The position numbers were made by a program, and so were the translations under genes. A DNA stretch of 64,000 nt from Clostridiales bacterium. Its GTDB lineage: Bacteria; Bacillota; Clostridia; Saccharofermentanales; Saccharofermentanaceae. Under the pieces are notes generated by a model. That model saw only the letters and a list, made by a program, of their open reading frames with translations. It did no database searches and had not been told where the DNA came from. The DNA is taken from NCBI GenBank assembly GCA_017552455.1, contig JAFZPX010000044.1, forward strand, positions 1 through 64,000, written 5' to 3'. Below are positions 54,227 through 63,261 of the stretch, piece after piece; within the stretch, counting starts at the first letter, position 1; every line of letters begins with the position of its first letter.

Positions 54227-55708
54227 TCAGCTCTTAGAAGGAGGTGTCGGAAATGAGAATACGAACATCGCACCGCCGAGTTCAGGGCTCTCTTCGAGTC
54301 TGATCAGCTGGCCGTGTCCGGCAAGAACCTGCTTGCAGATGTAAAGACCTAAGCCGAAGCCCTCCTGCTTACGTGAAGGATCGACTTTATAGAAGCTCTC
54401 GAATACTCTTGCACGCTTATCAGGCTCGACTCCGGGGCCGGAATCCTCGACTGTGATGAGTCTTTTGTGATTCTTGACGTGAGGAGACGAGATTATGATC
54501 TTACCGCCGTCAGGCGTGAATTTTATTGCGTTTGTAACAATGTTAAGCAGCACACGGCACAACATTTGGACCTCTCCGTAGACTGCTGTTCCGCCGTTCT
54601 CGTTGATCCTGACCTCGCATGTGATATTCTTCGCTCTTAACTGAGGCTCGAGCTCTGACATCAGGTCATCGACAGCCTCCTTAAGGTCAAATTCCTCCAT
54701 CAGATTAGGGTCAACGTGTGACAAAGATGATGCCTCCGTCATGGAAACGACCAGACTTCTGATCCTGTCGACCTCTGCTTTGATCCTGATCATGTACTTC
54801 TCGTGCAGTTCAGGAGGGATCGTACCATCCATCATGGCTGTTACGAAGCCATTAATAGACGTTAGAGGTGTCCTGATGTCATGTGCAACGGAAGAAATGA
54901 AGATGGCACGGTCATTTTCCTGATTCTCGAGTGTCTCGATCATGGAATTGACGTTACGTGCCATATCCGTAAGGTCTGATGACAGCGTAAGCATTCCGGT
55001 GCTGTCACCGTAAGTCGTATATTTCTCATCTACTCTAACTGAAAGATTACCCTCAGCAACCTTCGAGACAGTTCTGGAGATGCTTCTTAAAGGTCTGATT
55101 GTAAGTCCCGTAAAGCCTACAAACAGGGCGATAGCTGCAATCATCGATACGAGTACAGGATAGATGATGATGGTCATGTACTCATTCATGTAATCAGAGA
55201 TATCAAAGACAGATATGACTACAGAATAAAGCCCTGTATCCTGAATCTTCATCGCAGTTACGATCCTTGAACGCGTTCCCGTTAACTCCTGATAATCCTG
55301 ATACATACCGGAAGTCATGGAATTAACTGAATTGACCGCGAGTTTGATCAATGAAGTCGAATCCTCCACAACAAACATTCCGTTCGTGTAGACGATGCCG
55401 CCCGTAGCATCAACGATGAATACTGATCCCTTCTCAGCCATGAGATTGGATCTTAAGTAGATGCTCATAAGCTCATCGATCTGATCGGTATCCTCATAAT
55501 CGTCGCTGAGCATTACATAATCCGCTGCTGCATCGGCACAGATATTAGCCGACGAAGTCATCGTATTATTCAGATACTCAGTCTTGATATTCTGGTACGA
55601 GATAAAAATAAGCACAGCAAAAACAATAACTGTGCTTATTATCAGAAACGTATTCAGGAATATGGCAAAGTCTGCCGAGACTGACTTGTACTTATAGGAG
55701 TTACCCAT
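54227..55708 (-). CDS. Two-segment membrane sensor histidine kinase
   Basis: 493 residues. Membrane segments at about 17-40 and 183-205 enclose an outside PAS/Cache-like sensor; HAMP (about 205-260), HisKA with SSVAHDIRTPLTS (His about 276) and an ATPase domain (NIVTNAIKFT, DSGPGV, GFGLGLYICK) follow. The partner is the OmpR-type regulator just upstream. The chosen ATG has little ribosome-site support; a GTG two codons earlier overlaps the TGA that would end the full-length regulator, so coupling is likely. The signal is unknown. Confidence 0.9.
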   Translation of the reverse strand: MGNSYKYKSVSADFAIFLNTFLIISTVIVFAVLIFISYQNIKTEYLNNTMTSSANICADAAADYVMLSDDYEDTDQIDELMSIYLRSNLMAEKGSVFIVDATGGIVYTNGMFVVEDSTSLIKLAVNSVNSMTSGMYQDYQELTGTRSRIVTAMKIQDTGLYSVVISVFDISDYMNEYMTIIIYPVLVSMIAAIALFVGFTGLTIRPLRSISRTVSKVAEGNLSVRVDEKYTTYGDSTGMLTLSSDLTDMARNVNSMIETLENQENDRAIFISSVAHDIRTPLTSINGFVTAMMDGTIPPELHEKYMIRIKAEVDRIRSLVVSMTEASSLSHVDPNLMEEFDLKEAVDDLMSELEPQLRAKNITCEVRINENGGTAVYGEVQMLCRVLLNIVTNAIKFTPDGGKIIISSPHVKNHKRLITVEDSGPGVEPDKRARVFESFYKVDPSRKQEGFGLGLYICKQVLAGHGQLIRLEESPELGGAMFVFSFPTPPSKS

Positions 55709-55710
55709 AA

Positions 55711-55791
55711 TCACTTAGTCTCGAACTTATATCCTCTGCTCCAGACTGTCCTAATACACCAGTCTCTCTCTACTCCGGGAGTCTCGATCTT
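55711..55791 (-). pseudogene. Detached 3' coding end of the response regulator
   Basis: After the amber codon (complement of 55792-55794) the same frame runs on for 26 codons to TGA. The translation includes KIETPGVERD, WCIRTVWSRGYKFE, exactly the wing and final strand ('TVRGxGYKF') of an OmpR-type domain. The final TGA overlaps the GTG of the kinase gene. The conservation of this part shows that the amber mutation is recent, is read through, or is a base-call error. Confidence 0.85.
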
Positions 55792-56436
55792 CTAACGGAT
55801 TCTCTTGATGTGAACGTCAACTGTTCTGGACTCACCGAAGAAATCGTAACCCCATACATTCTCGAGAAGCTGCTCTCTTGAGTAAACGCGGTTAGGATTG
55901 GATGCCAGGAAGAAGAGCAACTCGAGTTCCTTCGGGGGCATGTAAACTTCCTTGCCGTCAGCAGTAACAACATACTTTACCTTGTCTACTGTAAGGCCGG
56001 GGAATGTAACGATATCAGTCTTTGCAGCTGACTTATCCTCTTCACCCTCGCCGTCCTTAGCACCAGCTGCCTTCTCTGTTCTTCTCAAGACAGCCTTAAC
56101 TCTTGCAAGCAGCTCCTTAGGCTCGAAAGGCTTCGGCACATAGTCATCAGCACCAAGCTCGAGACCTACTACTCTGTCGAGTGTATCTGTTCTTGCTGTG
56201 AGCATGATGATCGGTACATCTGAAACTCTTCTTATCTCACGGCAGATGTCGTTACCGTCCATGCCGGGTAGCATCAAGTCAAGAATGATGATATCAGGCT
56301 TTGTTACGTTGAATGTAGCGACAGCCTTGTCACCCTGCATGCAGGTAGCAACTTCGTAGCCTTCCTTCTCGAAGTAAAGCTTCTGAAGTTCAATGATATC
56401 AGCATCATCATCGATAATAAGAACTTTCTTTGCCAT
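55792..56436 (-). CDS. OmpR-family response regulator, interrupted by an amber codon
   Basis: 214 residues before TAG. The receiver is intact: IIDDD, IIILDLMLPGMDG (Asp about 53), MLTART and PKPFEPKELLARVKAVLRR. The DNA-binding domain has MPPKELELLFFLASNPNRVYS, LLENVWGYDFFGESRTV and DVHIKRIR, but stops at the end of the recognition helix. The wing is encoded after the stop. If TAG is not read through, DNA binding would probably be lost. Codon 215 in relatives is often Gln or Glu, either one base from TAG. It precedes its kinase gene and lies 21 bases after nrdR. Confidence 0.88.
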   Translation of the reverse strand: MAKKVLIIDDDADIIELQKLYFEKEGYEVATCMQGDKAVATFNVTKPDIIILDLMLPGMDGNDICREIRRVSDVPIIMLTARTDTLDRVVGLELGADDYVPKPFEPKELLARVKAVLRRTEKAAGAKDGEGEEDKSAAKTDIVTFPGLTVDKVKYVVTADGKEVYMPPKELELLFFLASNPNRVYSREQLLENVWGYDFFGESRTVDVHIKRIR

Positions 56437-56457
56437 AAGAGCCTTCCCCCTTACCCT

Positions 56458-56910
56458 TTATTCATTATCAATTTTATTAACTTCATCAGTGAAAGACTTG
56501 ATGTCGGTAAAGTCCCTGTAGACCGAAGCAAATCTTACATAAGCGACTTTATCGAGCTTCTTCAATCTCTCCATTACGATCTCGCCGATAGCATTAGTTG
56601 AGATCTCATGATTACGCTGATCATTAAGAGCATTCTCAACTTCATCGACGATCTTCTCGAGATTGGCATTAGATACAGGTCTCTTGGAACAAGCAGATGC
56701 GAGACCTGCCATAAGCTTCTCTCTGGAGAAATCCTGGCGCGTTCCGTCTTTCTTAACGACCTTCATGCCAAGTACTTCAGCACGCTCTGTCGTGGAATAT
56801 CTGTATTCACATTCGATACAGACTCTTCTGCGCCTAATGGCACGCCCCTCATCAGAGGGGCGTGTATCAATTACTTTATCGTTATCAGCTCCGCACTTAG
56901 GGCACTTCAT
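56458..56910 (-). CDS. nrdR: Ribonucleotide reductase repressor NrdR
   Basis: 150 residues. Zinc ribbon MKCPKCGADND ... RRRVCIECEYRYSTTER binds NrdR boxes; the ATP-cone domain (VVKKDGTRQDFSREKLMAGL) senses dATP/ATP. The start shares its A with the ftsZ stop (TAATG). The ftsZ-nrdR link ties DNA-precursor control to division expression. Confidence 0.96.
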   Translation of the reverse strand: MKCPKCGADNDKVIDTRPSDEGRAIRRRRVCIECEYRYSTTERAEVLGMKVVKKDGTRQDFSREKLMAGLASACSKRPVSNANLEKIVDEVENALNDQRNHEISTNAIGEIVMERLKKLDKVAYVRFASVYRDFTDIKSFTDEVNKIDNE

Positions 56911-58325
56911 TACTGATCGTTATCCTTGTTGCCGAACATGAACCAAGGCTTAGCTGTCTTGGACTGTGCAGGAGCAGGAGCAGCAGGTGTTACGTTAACT
57001 TGAGGCTTACCGCCGTACTGACCGGGAGCAGGTGTTGCCTCGGGAGCCGGAGCAGGTGCAGAGTAGCTTCTCTGAACCGGAATCGGCTGAACGGGCTGTG
57101 CAGGAGCCTGCTCAGGTGCAGGTGCGGGAGCTGCTTCGGGCTCACGAGCTGCCTGTACTCTGGAATTAACTGAATCATCACCGAACAGGAATCCGGGAGC
57201 GGCCTGCTGTCTGGGAGCAGGTGCAGGTGCCGGCTCAGGTCTAGCGTAAGAACTTCTGGAAGTAGTTGTTACGGGAGCTGCCTGTCTGGGCTCGTTAACG
57301 AGCTGAGGATTATTCCTTGAAAGGATTGATGTGCTTGCTCTGTGGTTAGAGGAAGCATTGATGGAATTATCAAAACCGGATGCGATGACTGTGATCATGA
57401 TCTCATCCTCGAGGGATGCATCGATAACAGCACCGACGATGATCTCTGCCTCAGGTGCAACAGACTCCTGAACGAGCTTAGCTGCAGCATCGATCTCCTG
57501 GAGCTTCATGTTACGTCCGCCTGTGAAGTTAATGATCACGCCGTTAGCGCCTTCGATTGTTGTATCGAGCAAGGGTGAATTGATAGCCTGCTTAACAGCT
57601 GCTGTAGCTCTTCCCTCACCGGATGCACGGCCGATACCCATGTGGCATACGCCGGCCTTTGTCATAACTCTTCTTACGTCAGCAAGGTCGAGGTTGATAA
57701 GTCCGGGGATAGCTACGAGGTCGGAGATACCTGCAACACCGAACTTCAATACCTGGTCTGCCATATTAAATGCTTCCTCGAAGGAAGTATCGTCATCAAC
57801 AACTTCCAACAGCTTGTCGTTAGATACGACTACGAGAGCATCTACATACTTCTCGAGCTCACGGATACCTCTCTCGGCATTCTGTGCTCTTCTTGCACCC
57901 TCGAATCCGAAAGGTCTTGTTACTACTGCAACTGTAAGGATACCGAGCTCCTGAGCGATCTGAGCAACTACGGGAGCAGAACCTGTTCCTGTACCGCCGC
58001 CCATGCCTGCTGTGATGAAGAGCATATCGGTATTTGAAATAACCTCGGCGATCTCATCCTTAGACTCTTCTGCAGCTCTCTCACCGATGCTCGGATCAGC
58101 TCCGCAGCCAAGACCTCTAGTGACCTTCTCACCGATCTGAACCTTTATAGCTGACTTAGTCCTGGCAAGTGCCTGATTATCACTATTGATTGAAATGAAA
58201 TCAATTCCCTGGACACCACTGTCTATCATTCTGTCGACTGCGTTACAACCACCGCCGCCACAACCGATTACCTTGATCGTAGCGAAATGATCTTCGTCCA
58301 GAACAAACCCTCTTTTATCAGACAT
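56910..58325 (-). CDS. ftsZ: Cell division GTPase FtsZ with atypical long tail
   Basis: 471 residues. The tubulin-fold core (about 15-318) holds GCGGGGCNAVDRMI, the signature GGGTGTG (109-115) and NLDLADVRRVM. FtsZ polymerises at mid-cell to form the Z ring. The linker (about 320-458) is rich in Ala, Pro and Gln. The usual C-terminal peptide (like DIPAFLRR) for binding FtsA/SepF is not seen; instead the protein ends KPWFMFGNKDNDQ, and a similar PGFLFGDDSVNS occurs near 377. GGAGGATC precedes the ATG. Confidence 0.97.
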   Translation of the reverse strand: MSDKRGFVLDEDHFATIKVIGCGGGGCNAVDRMIDSGVQGIDFISINSDNQALARTKSAIKVQIGEKVTRGLGCGADPSIGERAAEESKDEIAEVISNTDMLFITAGMGGGTGTGSAPVVAQIAQELGILTVAVVTRPFGFEGARRAQNAERGIRELEKYVDALVVVSNDKLLEVVDDDTSFEEAFNMADQVLKFGVAGISDLVAIPGLINLDLADVRRVMTKAGVCHMGIGRASGEGRATAAVKQAINSPLLDTTIEGANGVIINFTGGRNMKLQEIDAAAKLVQESVAPEAEIIVGAVIDASLEDEIMITVIASGFDNSINASSNHRASTSILSRNNPQLVNEPRQAAPVTTTSRSSYARPEPAPAPAPRQQAAPGFLFGDDSVNSRVQAAREPEAAPAPAPEQAPAQPVQPIPVQRSYSAPAPAPEATPAPGQYGGKPQVNVTPAAPAPAQSKTAKPWFMFGNKDNDQ

Positions 58326-58353
58326 CGTCAGATCCTCCGTAAATCTGTATAAA

Positions 58354-58417
58354 TGTACTTCGAAAAACCTATATATAGTACAATCAAATAAATTTTAAAC
58401 TAAATGTTGTACTTCGA
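58354..58417. promoter_or_regulatory. ftsZ upstream region with two direct 10-base repeats
   Basis: TGTACTTCGA occurs at 58354-58363 and 58408-58417, 54 bases apart. The second lies over a possible promoter on the minus strand (TTGTCG, 17 bases, TAAAAT). The 177-base gap before ftsZ is very AT-rich and shows nothing else I can name. Confidence 0.4.
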
Positions 58418-58502
58418 CAATAGAATTTTTCAGCTTCACTGCCTAATGTTAAACTTTTTTTCTTAATTATGCAATCAAGCCAGATTACAGATATATTAAT
58501 TA

Positions 58503-59507
58503 TTAATAATAAGTACTATACGCGCGGTATATCTTCTCATCTTCAGTCATATCAAGAGAACCCGCCGGAAGTCCTTCAAAAGCATCCGCTCTGATCGCAT
58601 AAAGCAGCCACTGCATGTTCTCATCGATATTCTCGACGCCTGCGAGCTTAACCTGCAGGACAGTTCCATCCGGAAGCTCAACAGTAAGGAATATGAGACC
58701 TGAGGACACGATGCGCACCTCACGGACACTGTCGTAGAAGTGATATCCGTCGTTACGGATAGATCCTCTGTCAGCGTCGAGCACGGCACCGAGCACCAAG
58801 ATCATCTTCTGGAACTTCAAAGAATCAGTGATATCAGTCCTCTGGCCGATAACCACTCCGTCGAGATCAAGTCCGCACAGCACAGGATGAACATCATCCG
58901 CATCGAATGTGCAGAACTCAAGGATAACGCCCTCATCATCGATTACCGCATAACCGTCAGGGACCTTGATATAGGCAAGCTTATGCCGCTCAGTAACGTT
59001 GATAACAAGAGACGAAGGGAAACTTATATGAACACTTACATCGTCGATATAAGGCGTACTTCTCTCGAGTGACATGCACTGCATGAGTGTAGGCGTCAGG
59101 ATATGGTCGCCGACATGAACGCCCAAAGCATCCATAATCTCCTCATCGGTAAACTCGTAGTTGCCGTTTACCTCTATGCTCTCGATCCTCATCGCGGGAT
59201 GGAAGATGATGCACCATATAAATACGATGGCACATACTGCAAGCAGAACGGAAAGCACCGTCTTAAAGTCATACGGGAAATCAGGAAGATACTCCTTGCC
59301 CTTATTATTCTTCTCGAACTTCTTGGGCTCCGGTTTCTTCGGTGCAGGTTTGGGAGGCTCCTTGTCTTCTACAGGCTCTTTGTCCTCAGCAGGCTCTTTA
59401 TCTTCCTGCTCATCAGAAACAACAACCACATCCTCGTTTTCTTCCGAGGGTGACTGTTCTGCCTCTTCCTCTATAGGCTTAGACTTCTTCTCGTCTTCTT
59501 CACTCAC
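58503..59507 (-). CDS. ftsQ: FtsQ/DivIB-type cell division protein
   Basis: 334 residues. A long acidic/Pro-rich cytoplasmic N-terminus with EDKEP repeats (about 1-75) precedes one membrane segment (about 84-105) and a POTRA domain (IESIEVNGNYEFTDEEIMDAL, GDHIL) with a beta domain to the end. FtsQ/DivIB links early and late divisome proteins outside the membrane. GTG start overlaps the murG stop (GTGAGTGA) and follows AGGAGAAC. The unusually long charged N-terminus is worth noting. Confidence 0.88.
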   Translation of the reverse strand: MSEEDEKKSKPIEEEAEQSPSEENEDVVVVSDEQEDKEPAEDKEPVEDKEPPKPAPKKPEPKKFEKNNKGKEYLPDFPYDFKTVLSVLLAVCAIVFIWCIIFHPAMRIESIEVNGNYEFTDEEIMDALGVHVGDHILTPTLMQCMSLERSTPYIDDVSVHISFPSSLVINVTERHKLAYIKVPDGYAVIDDEGVILEFCTFDADDVHPVLCGLDLDGVVIGQRTDITDSLKFQKMILVLGAVLDADRGSIRNDGYHFYDSVREVRIVSSGLIFLTVELPDGTVLQVKLAGVENIDENMQWLLYAIRADAFEGLPAGSLDMTEDEKIYRAYSTYY

Positions 59508-60600
59508 CGATGAGTTCTCCTATAGCCTTCACTATCTTCTCGTCGCAGTCGAGCACCGCAAGTTTCTTCGCATTAGCTCTCATGCTCATTCTCTTGGATT
59601 CGTCATTAAGCAGATTCTCGAGCACATCGCCGAGCTTGCCTTCGACTACATCTGCATCCTTCATCAGGACGCATCCTCCGACATCGGCAAATGCCGACGC
59701 ATTGTAAGTCTGGTGATCATGCGCAGCATAGGGGTACGGGATCAGCACAGAGCACGAACCTATCGCCGCCGTCTCCGCACACGTTACCGCACCGGATCTT
59801 GTAAGCGACACATCTGCCGCCGCCATATACTCGTTAGGATTGGTGATATACTCATGCGTCTCGAGGTTATCGGGGAGCACCACGTCTTGAGCGATCTTAG
59901 AAGACTGCTGCTTGCCCGTTCCGAGCACGAACTTTACATCCTTGAATCTCTCTTCCGACGCCGCCTTTATAACGAAATCATTTATCGTCTTCGACCCAAG
60001 GCTTCCACCCATGGCGAAAACCATCTTATCCCCTTCTTTAAGCCCCAGCTTCTCACGGCAAGCGGCAGCATCCGTTCCTGCCACATTCGCTCTTATGGGG
60101 TTACCTGTGCAGATGACTTTGTCTGCCTTGGGGAAGTCCTTCTCAAGATTAGGGAAACCTGTGAGAACCAGGTCCGCCTTACGTCCGAGCCAGCGGTTGG
60201 CTCTTCCAGGAAAAGCGTTTGCCTCGTGAATGATTACAGGCACCTTCATAGAAGCCGCAGCCTCGAGCAAAGGCGCACATACATATCCGCCCGTACCGAT
60301 TACTGCATCGGGCTTAAAATCTTTGATGATCTGCTTACACTGTTTCTTACCCTTAAGGTTGGCAGCAAAAGCCTTGACCATACGTGCAGACGGCTTCATC
60401 GGGAAAGGCTTCGCTGTGATGTCTTTAAGTTCGTACCCTGCCTTAGGAACAAGCTCGCCCTCAAGTCCTTCCTTACGTCCTGTGAAGATTATCTCGCAGC
60501 CCTCCTCGGGGCCGTAATGCGAAGCCAAAGCATCTGCGATACTTATCGCAGGATTGATATGGCCTGATGTACCTCCGCCTGTTACTATGAAGCGCTTCAT
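59500..60600 (-). CDS. murG: Lipid II synthase MurG (GlcNAc transferase)
   Basis: 366 residues. Membrane-associated glycosyltransferase adding GlcNAc to lipid I: GGGTSGHINPAISIA, GGYVCAPLLEAA, HEANAFPGRANR, GGSLGSKTIN and RSGAVTCAETAA. It overlaps ftsW by four bases (ATGA) and ftsQ by eight. Confidence 0.96.
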   Translation of the reverse strand: MKRFIVTGGGTSGHINPAISIADALASHYGPEEGCEIIFTGRKEGLEGELVPKAGYELKDITAKPFPMKPSARMVKAFAANLKGKKQCKQIIKDFKPDAVIGTGGYVCAPLLEAAASMKVPVIIHEANAFPGRANRWLGRKADLVLTGFPNLEKDFPKADKVICTGNPIRANVAGTDAAACREKLGLKEGDKMVFAMGGSLGSKTINDFVIKAASEERFKDVKFVLGTGKQQSSKIAQDVVLPDNLETHEYITNPNEYMAAADVSLTRSGAVTCAETAAIGSCSVLIPYPYAAHDHQTYNASAFADVGGCVLMKDADVVEGKLGDVLENLLNDESKRMSMRANAKKLAVLDCDEKIVKAIGELIGE

Positions 60601-61832
60601 GCTGCCGCCCCCGCCTTCTCGTTGATCTTAGGCGCTGTACCGCTTCTCGAAACGCTTAAGATAAGTCCGTAAGCGACGAGCAGGAACAACTGCGCAGTAC
60701 CGCCGTAACTTACGAACGGCAGCGTAACACCCGTAGAAGGGATTACCTGCAGCTCAACGGCCAAGTTAAGCACAACCTGGATAATTATGAGCGTCGTGCA
60801 TCCTGTCGCGAGCATTCGAGCGAAAACGCTATTCGCACGCAGGATTACCTGCACGAACAACGCGAACATAGCCATATACATAAATATCAGCACGGCGCCT
60901 CCGACGAACCCCGTCTCCTCCACGTAGATGGAGAAGATATAGTCGTTCTGCGCCTCCGAAACGTAGTTGTATTTCGCGCGGGAAGAGCCTAAGCCTCTGC
61001 CCCACATTCCGCCTGAGCCGAGCGCGTTATGCGCGTTCGTAACCTGACGGGTATCGTCCTCCGTAACCTCGACCTCCTCGTCACCGCTCGTAGCAGCGAA
61101 GACGTTGATTCTCTGATATACGTGAGCGAAGTTATTACGGAAGTTAGGGTTTATCGCGATGTATGCAGCGCCGAGTATGATACCTACAAGAAGTATCGAC
61201 AGGCCTCCCAGGAACCACGCTCTAATACCCGCGCCCGAATTCAGTGTGCAAACAAATACGACGACACCGATGATAAGGAAACACGAGAAGTGCGGCTCGA
61301 ACAGGATGAATACGTCAACAAGCAAGCACGCTGCTACAGGTATGATGAAGTCGAAGAAAGCATGGTTCCATGCCTGACTCTTACCAGACTTCGCCTGAAG
61401 TTTTCCCTGTGCACGTAGTTTGACGATATATTCGCGGTACCCGGCGAGCGCCACTATGAGACCGATCTTACAAAGCTCGGACGGCTGAAACTCCCATGTA
61501 CCGATGAGGATCCATCTCTTAGCACCGTTGATCTCACTACCAAACAGCTTAACCGCGATGGCAAGACCAAGACTCATACAGTACGCCGTAAAGAATATGA
61601 CCGGATGCTTGAAGAAGTTTACCGGAATGAACGATATTATCAGCGCTACAACGAGACCTACAACAGTCCAGAGAATCTGTCTTTTAAGGTAATATGCTGA
61701 ATCGTGAACTGACTTCGCATAGCCCGCAGGACCCGATACTGAGTAAAGGATTACAAGACCGAACATGACGATGCCGAACATCATCAGGATCAAAGGTATA
61801 TTGCTCTTCCTTTGTACTGCGATCTTAGTCAT
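60597..61832 (-). CDS. ftsW: FtsW/SpoVE-type SEDS glycan polymerase
   Basis: 411 residues, about ten membrane segments. Motifs SGPAGYAKS, WILIGTWEFQPSELCKIGLI, GSGGMWGRGLGSSRAKYNYV and LPFVSYGGTAQLF identify the SEDS family that polymerises septal glycan. Placement between murF and murG favours FtsW over RodA; a SpoVE role is possible. The start lies within the last eight bases of murF. mraY and murD, usually between murF and ftsW, are absent. Confidence 0.94.
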   Translation of the reverse strand: MTKIAVQRKSNIPLILMMFGIVMFGLVILYSVSGPAGYAKSVHDSAYYLKRQILWTVVGLVVALIISFIPVNFFKHPVIFFTAYCMSLGLAIAVKLFGSEINGAKRWILIGTWEFQPSELCKIGLIVALAGYREYIVKLRAQGKLQAKSGKSQAWNHAFFDFIIPVAACLLVDVFILFEPHFSCFLIIGVVVFVCTLNSGAGIRAWFLGGLSILLVGIILGAAYIAINPNFRNNFAHVYQRINVFAATSGDEEVEVTEDDTRQVTNAHNALGSGGMWGRGLGSSRAKYNYVSEAQNDYIFSIYVEETGFVGGAVLIFMYMAMFALFVQVILRANSVFARMLATGCTTLIIIQVVLNLAVELQVIPSTGVTLPFVSYGGTAQLFLLVAYGLILSVSRSGTAPKINEKAGAAA

Positions 61833-63261
61833 TGTCTATGAATTCTCCGGCAAGCTTCTCGAAGCCGAACGAATGTGAAGCCTTGAACAGGACTGTGTCT
61901 TTGTCTTTGATAATCTGCTGTAATTTTGCTCTGACATCATCCGTGTCCTTGCACACCGTGATGTCAGCATCAGGTCTTAACTTCTTAAGACCCTTGATAA
62001 ATGCGTCACGGTCGTCGCCCGTAACGAGGATCTTATCGAACTCATACTTGCCGCACGCCTCACCTGTCTGCTCGTGCAGCTTCGCGGAATCGTCACCCAA
62101 CTCGAGCATGCCGCCTAAGACCGCGATCTTACGCGAACCGGGGTTCGTCGTGTTGAGGTTACCGAAGGCCGCTGCCATAGACTCGGGAGATGCGTTATAT
62201 GCATCGTTGATTATCGTGTAGCGCTTGCCGTGGAATGTCTTTCCTCTGCCATCCATGGGAACGTAGTTGGAAAGAACCTCGCGCGTCTTATCCATATCTG
62301 CACCGAGAAGGCTCGCACACATAATCGCGAAACAAGCATTACGCACATTATGTTCACCGCCCAAAGCGATGTGCATGTCCTTCAAAGTATTCTGCTTCTC
62401 ACCCAAGGTCACGCTTACATCAAAATCCATGCCGTCGTTCTCCTTCACATTGGAAGCAGACACGCACACAGGACAGTTCTTGACTGTAGTCTTGCGGTCG
62501 TCATCAACAAAGATGCCGACCAGGCCGTTATTAAGCGGGATGATATTTCTTACATGATCGAAAAGGAAACTGTCGTCGCCGTTTACCATCAGGATACCGT
62601 TCTCGGTAAGGCCGTTGATGATCTCGCACTTGGCATTTCTTATCTCTTCTCTTGAACCCAAGATGCCGATATGTGAGTAGCCGACATTAGTGATAACTGC
62701 GATATCAGGATGAGCGATGTTTGTAAGATAATCGATCTGTCCTCTTCCCCTCATTCCCATCTCCACGATGAGCACTCTCGTATCCTGAGGAGCCGACAGT
62801 ATCGTCTGGGGAAGTCCTATATCGTTATTAAGATTCTTCTTAGTTGACCATACCTTGAATGAAGGCTCGAGCGCTGCAGTGATCATGTCACGTGTAGTTG
62901 TCTTACCGACTGAACCTGTTACTGCGATGACCTTCGCACCGATCTTAAATCTGTAGTGCTCAGCCAAGTCACCTAATGCCTTAAGCGTATCCTTTACGAC
63001 GATGCCGACTGCATTGTCAGGAACCTTGCTCATGGCATTTACAATGACTGCGCATGCACCCTTCTCGACAGCCTGCTTTACGAAGTTGTGGCCGTCAAAT
63101 TTCTCGCCCTTAAGAGCGATATAGATGTTGCCTTCTTCGATTGTTCTCGTATCTGTAGAGACTCCCGTAACAAACAAAGTTCCGCCGATCACACCTTTAC
63201 GGTTGACCACGGTACCGTTTACGGCTGCTACAGCCTCATCAAATGAGAACATTCTCGTCAC
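61825..63261 (-). CDS. murF: UDP-MurNAc-pentapeptide synthetase
   Basis: 478 residues. ATP loop GSVGKTTTRDM, STKKNLNNDIGLPQT, NAYNASPESM and a C-terminal ligase domain. MurF adds D-Ala-D-Ala to the cytoplasmic muropeptide. It overlaps murE by four bases (ATGA). Confidence 0.95.
   Translation of the reverse strand: MTRMFSFDEAVAAVNGTVVNRKGVIGGTLFVTGVSTDTRTIEEGNIYIALKGEKFDGHNFVKQAVEKGACAVIVNAMSKVPDNAVGIVVKDTLKALGDLAEHYRFKIGAKVIAVTGSVGKTTTRDMITAALEPSFKVWSTKKNLNNDIGLPQTILSAPQDTRVLIVEMGMRGRGQIDYLTNIAHPDIAVITNVGYSHIGILGSREEIRNAKCEIINGLTENGILMVNGDDSFLFDHVRNIIPLNNGLVGIFVDDDRKTTVKNCPVCVSASNVKENDGMDFDVSVTLGEKQNTLKDMHIALGGEHNVRNACFAIMCASLLGADMDKTREVLSNYVPMDGRGKTFHGKRYTIINDAYNASPESMAAAFGNLNTTNPGSRKIAVLGGMLELGDDSAKLHEQTGEACGKYEFDKILVTGDDRDAFIKGLKKLRPDADITVCKDTDDVRAKLQQIIKDKDTVLFKASHSFGFEKLAGEFIDND

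Noticed and set aside
55711..56436. Genome-wide reassignment of TAG
   Set aside because: Other genes in the window end at TAG with no homologous coding sequence after it.
59161..60567. 468-codon plus-strand open frame across ftsQ/murG
   Set aside because: It is a shadow of two well-supported minus-strand genes and resembles no protein.
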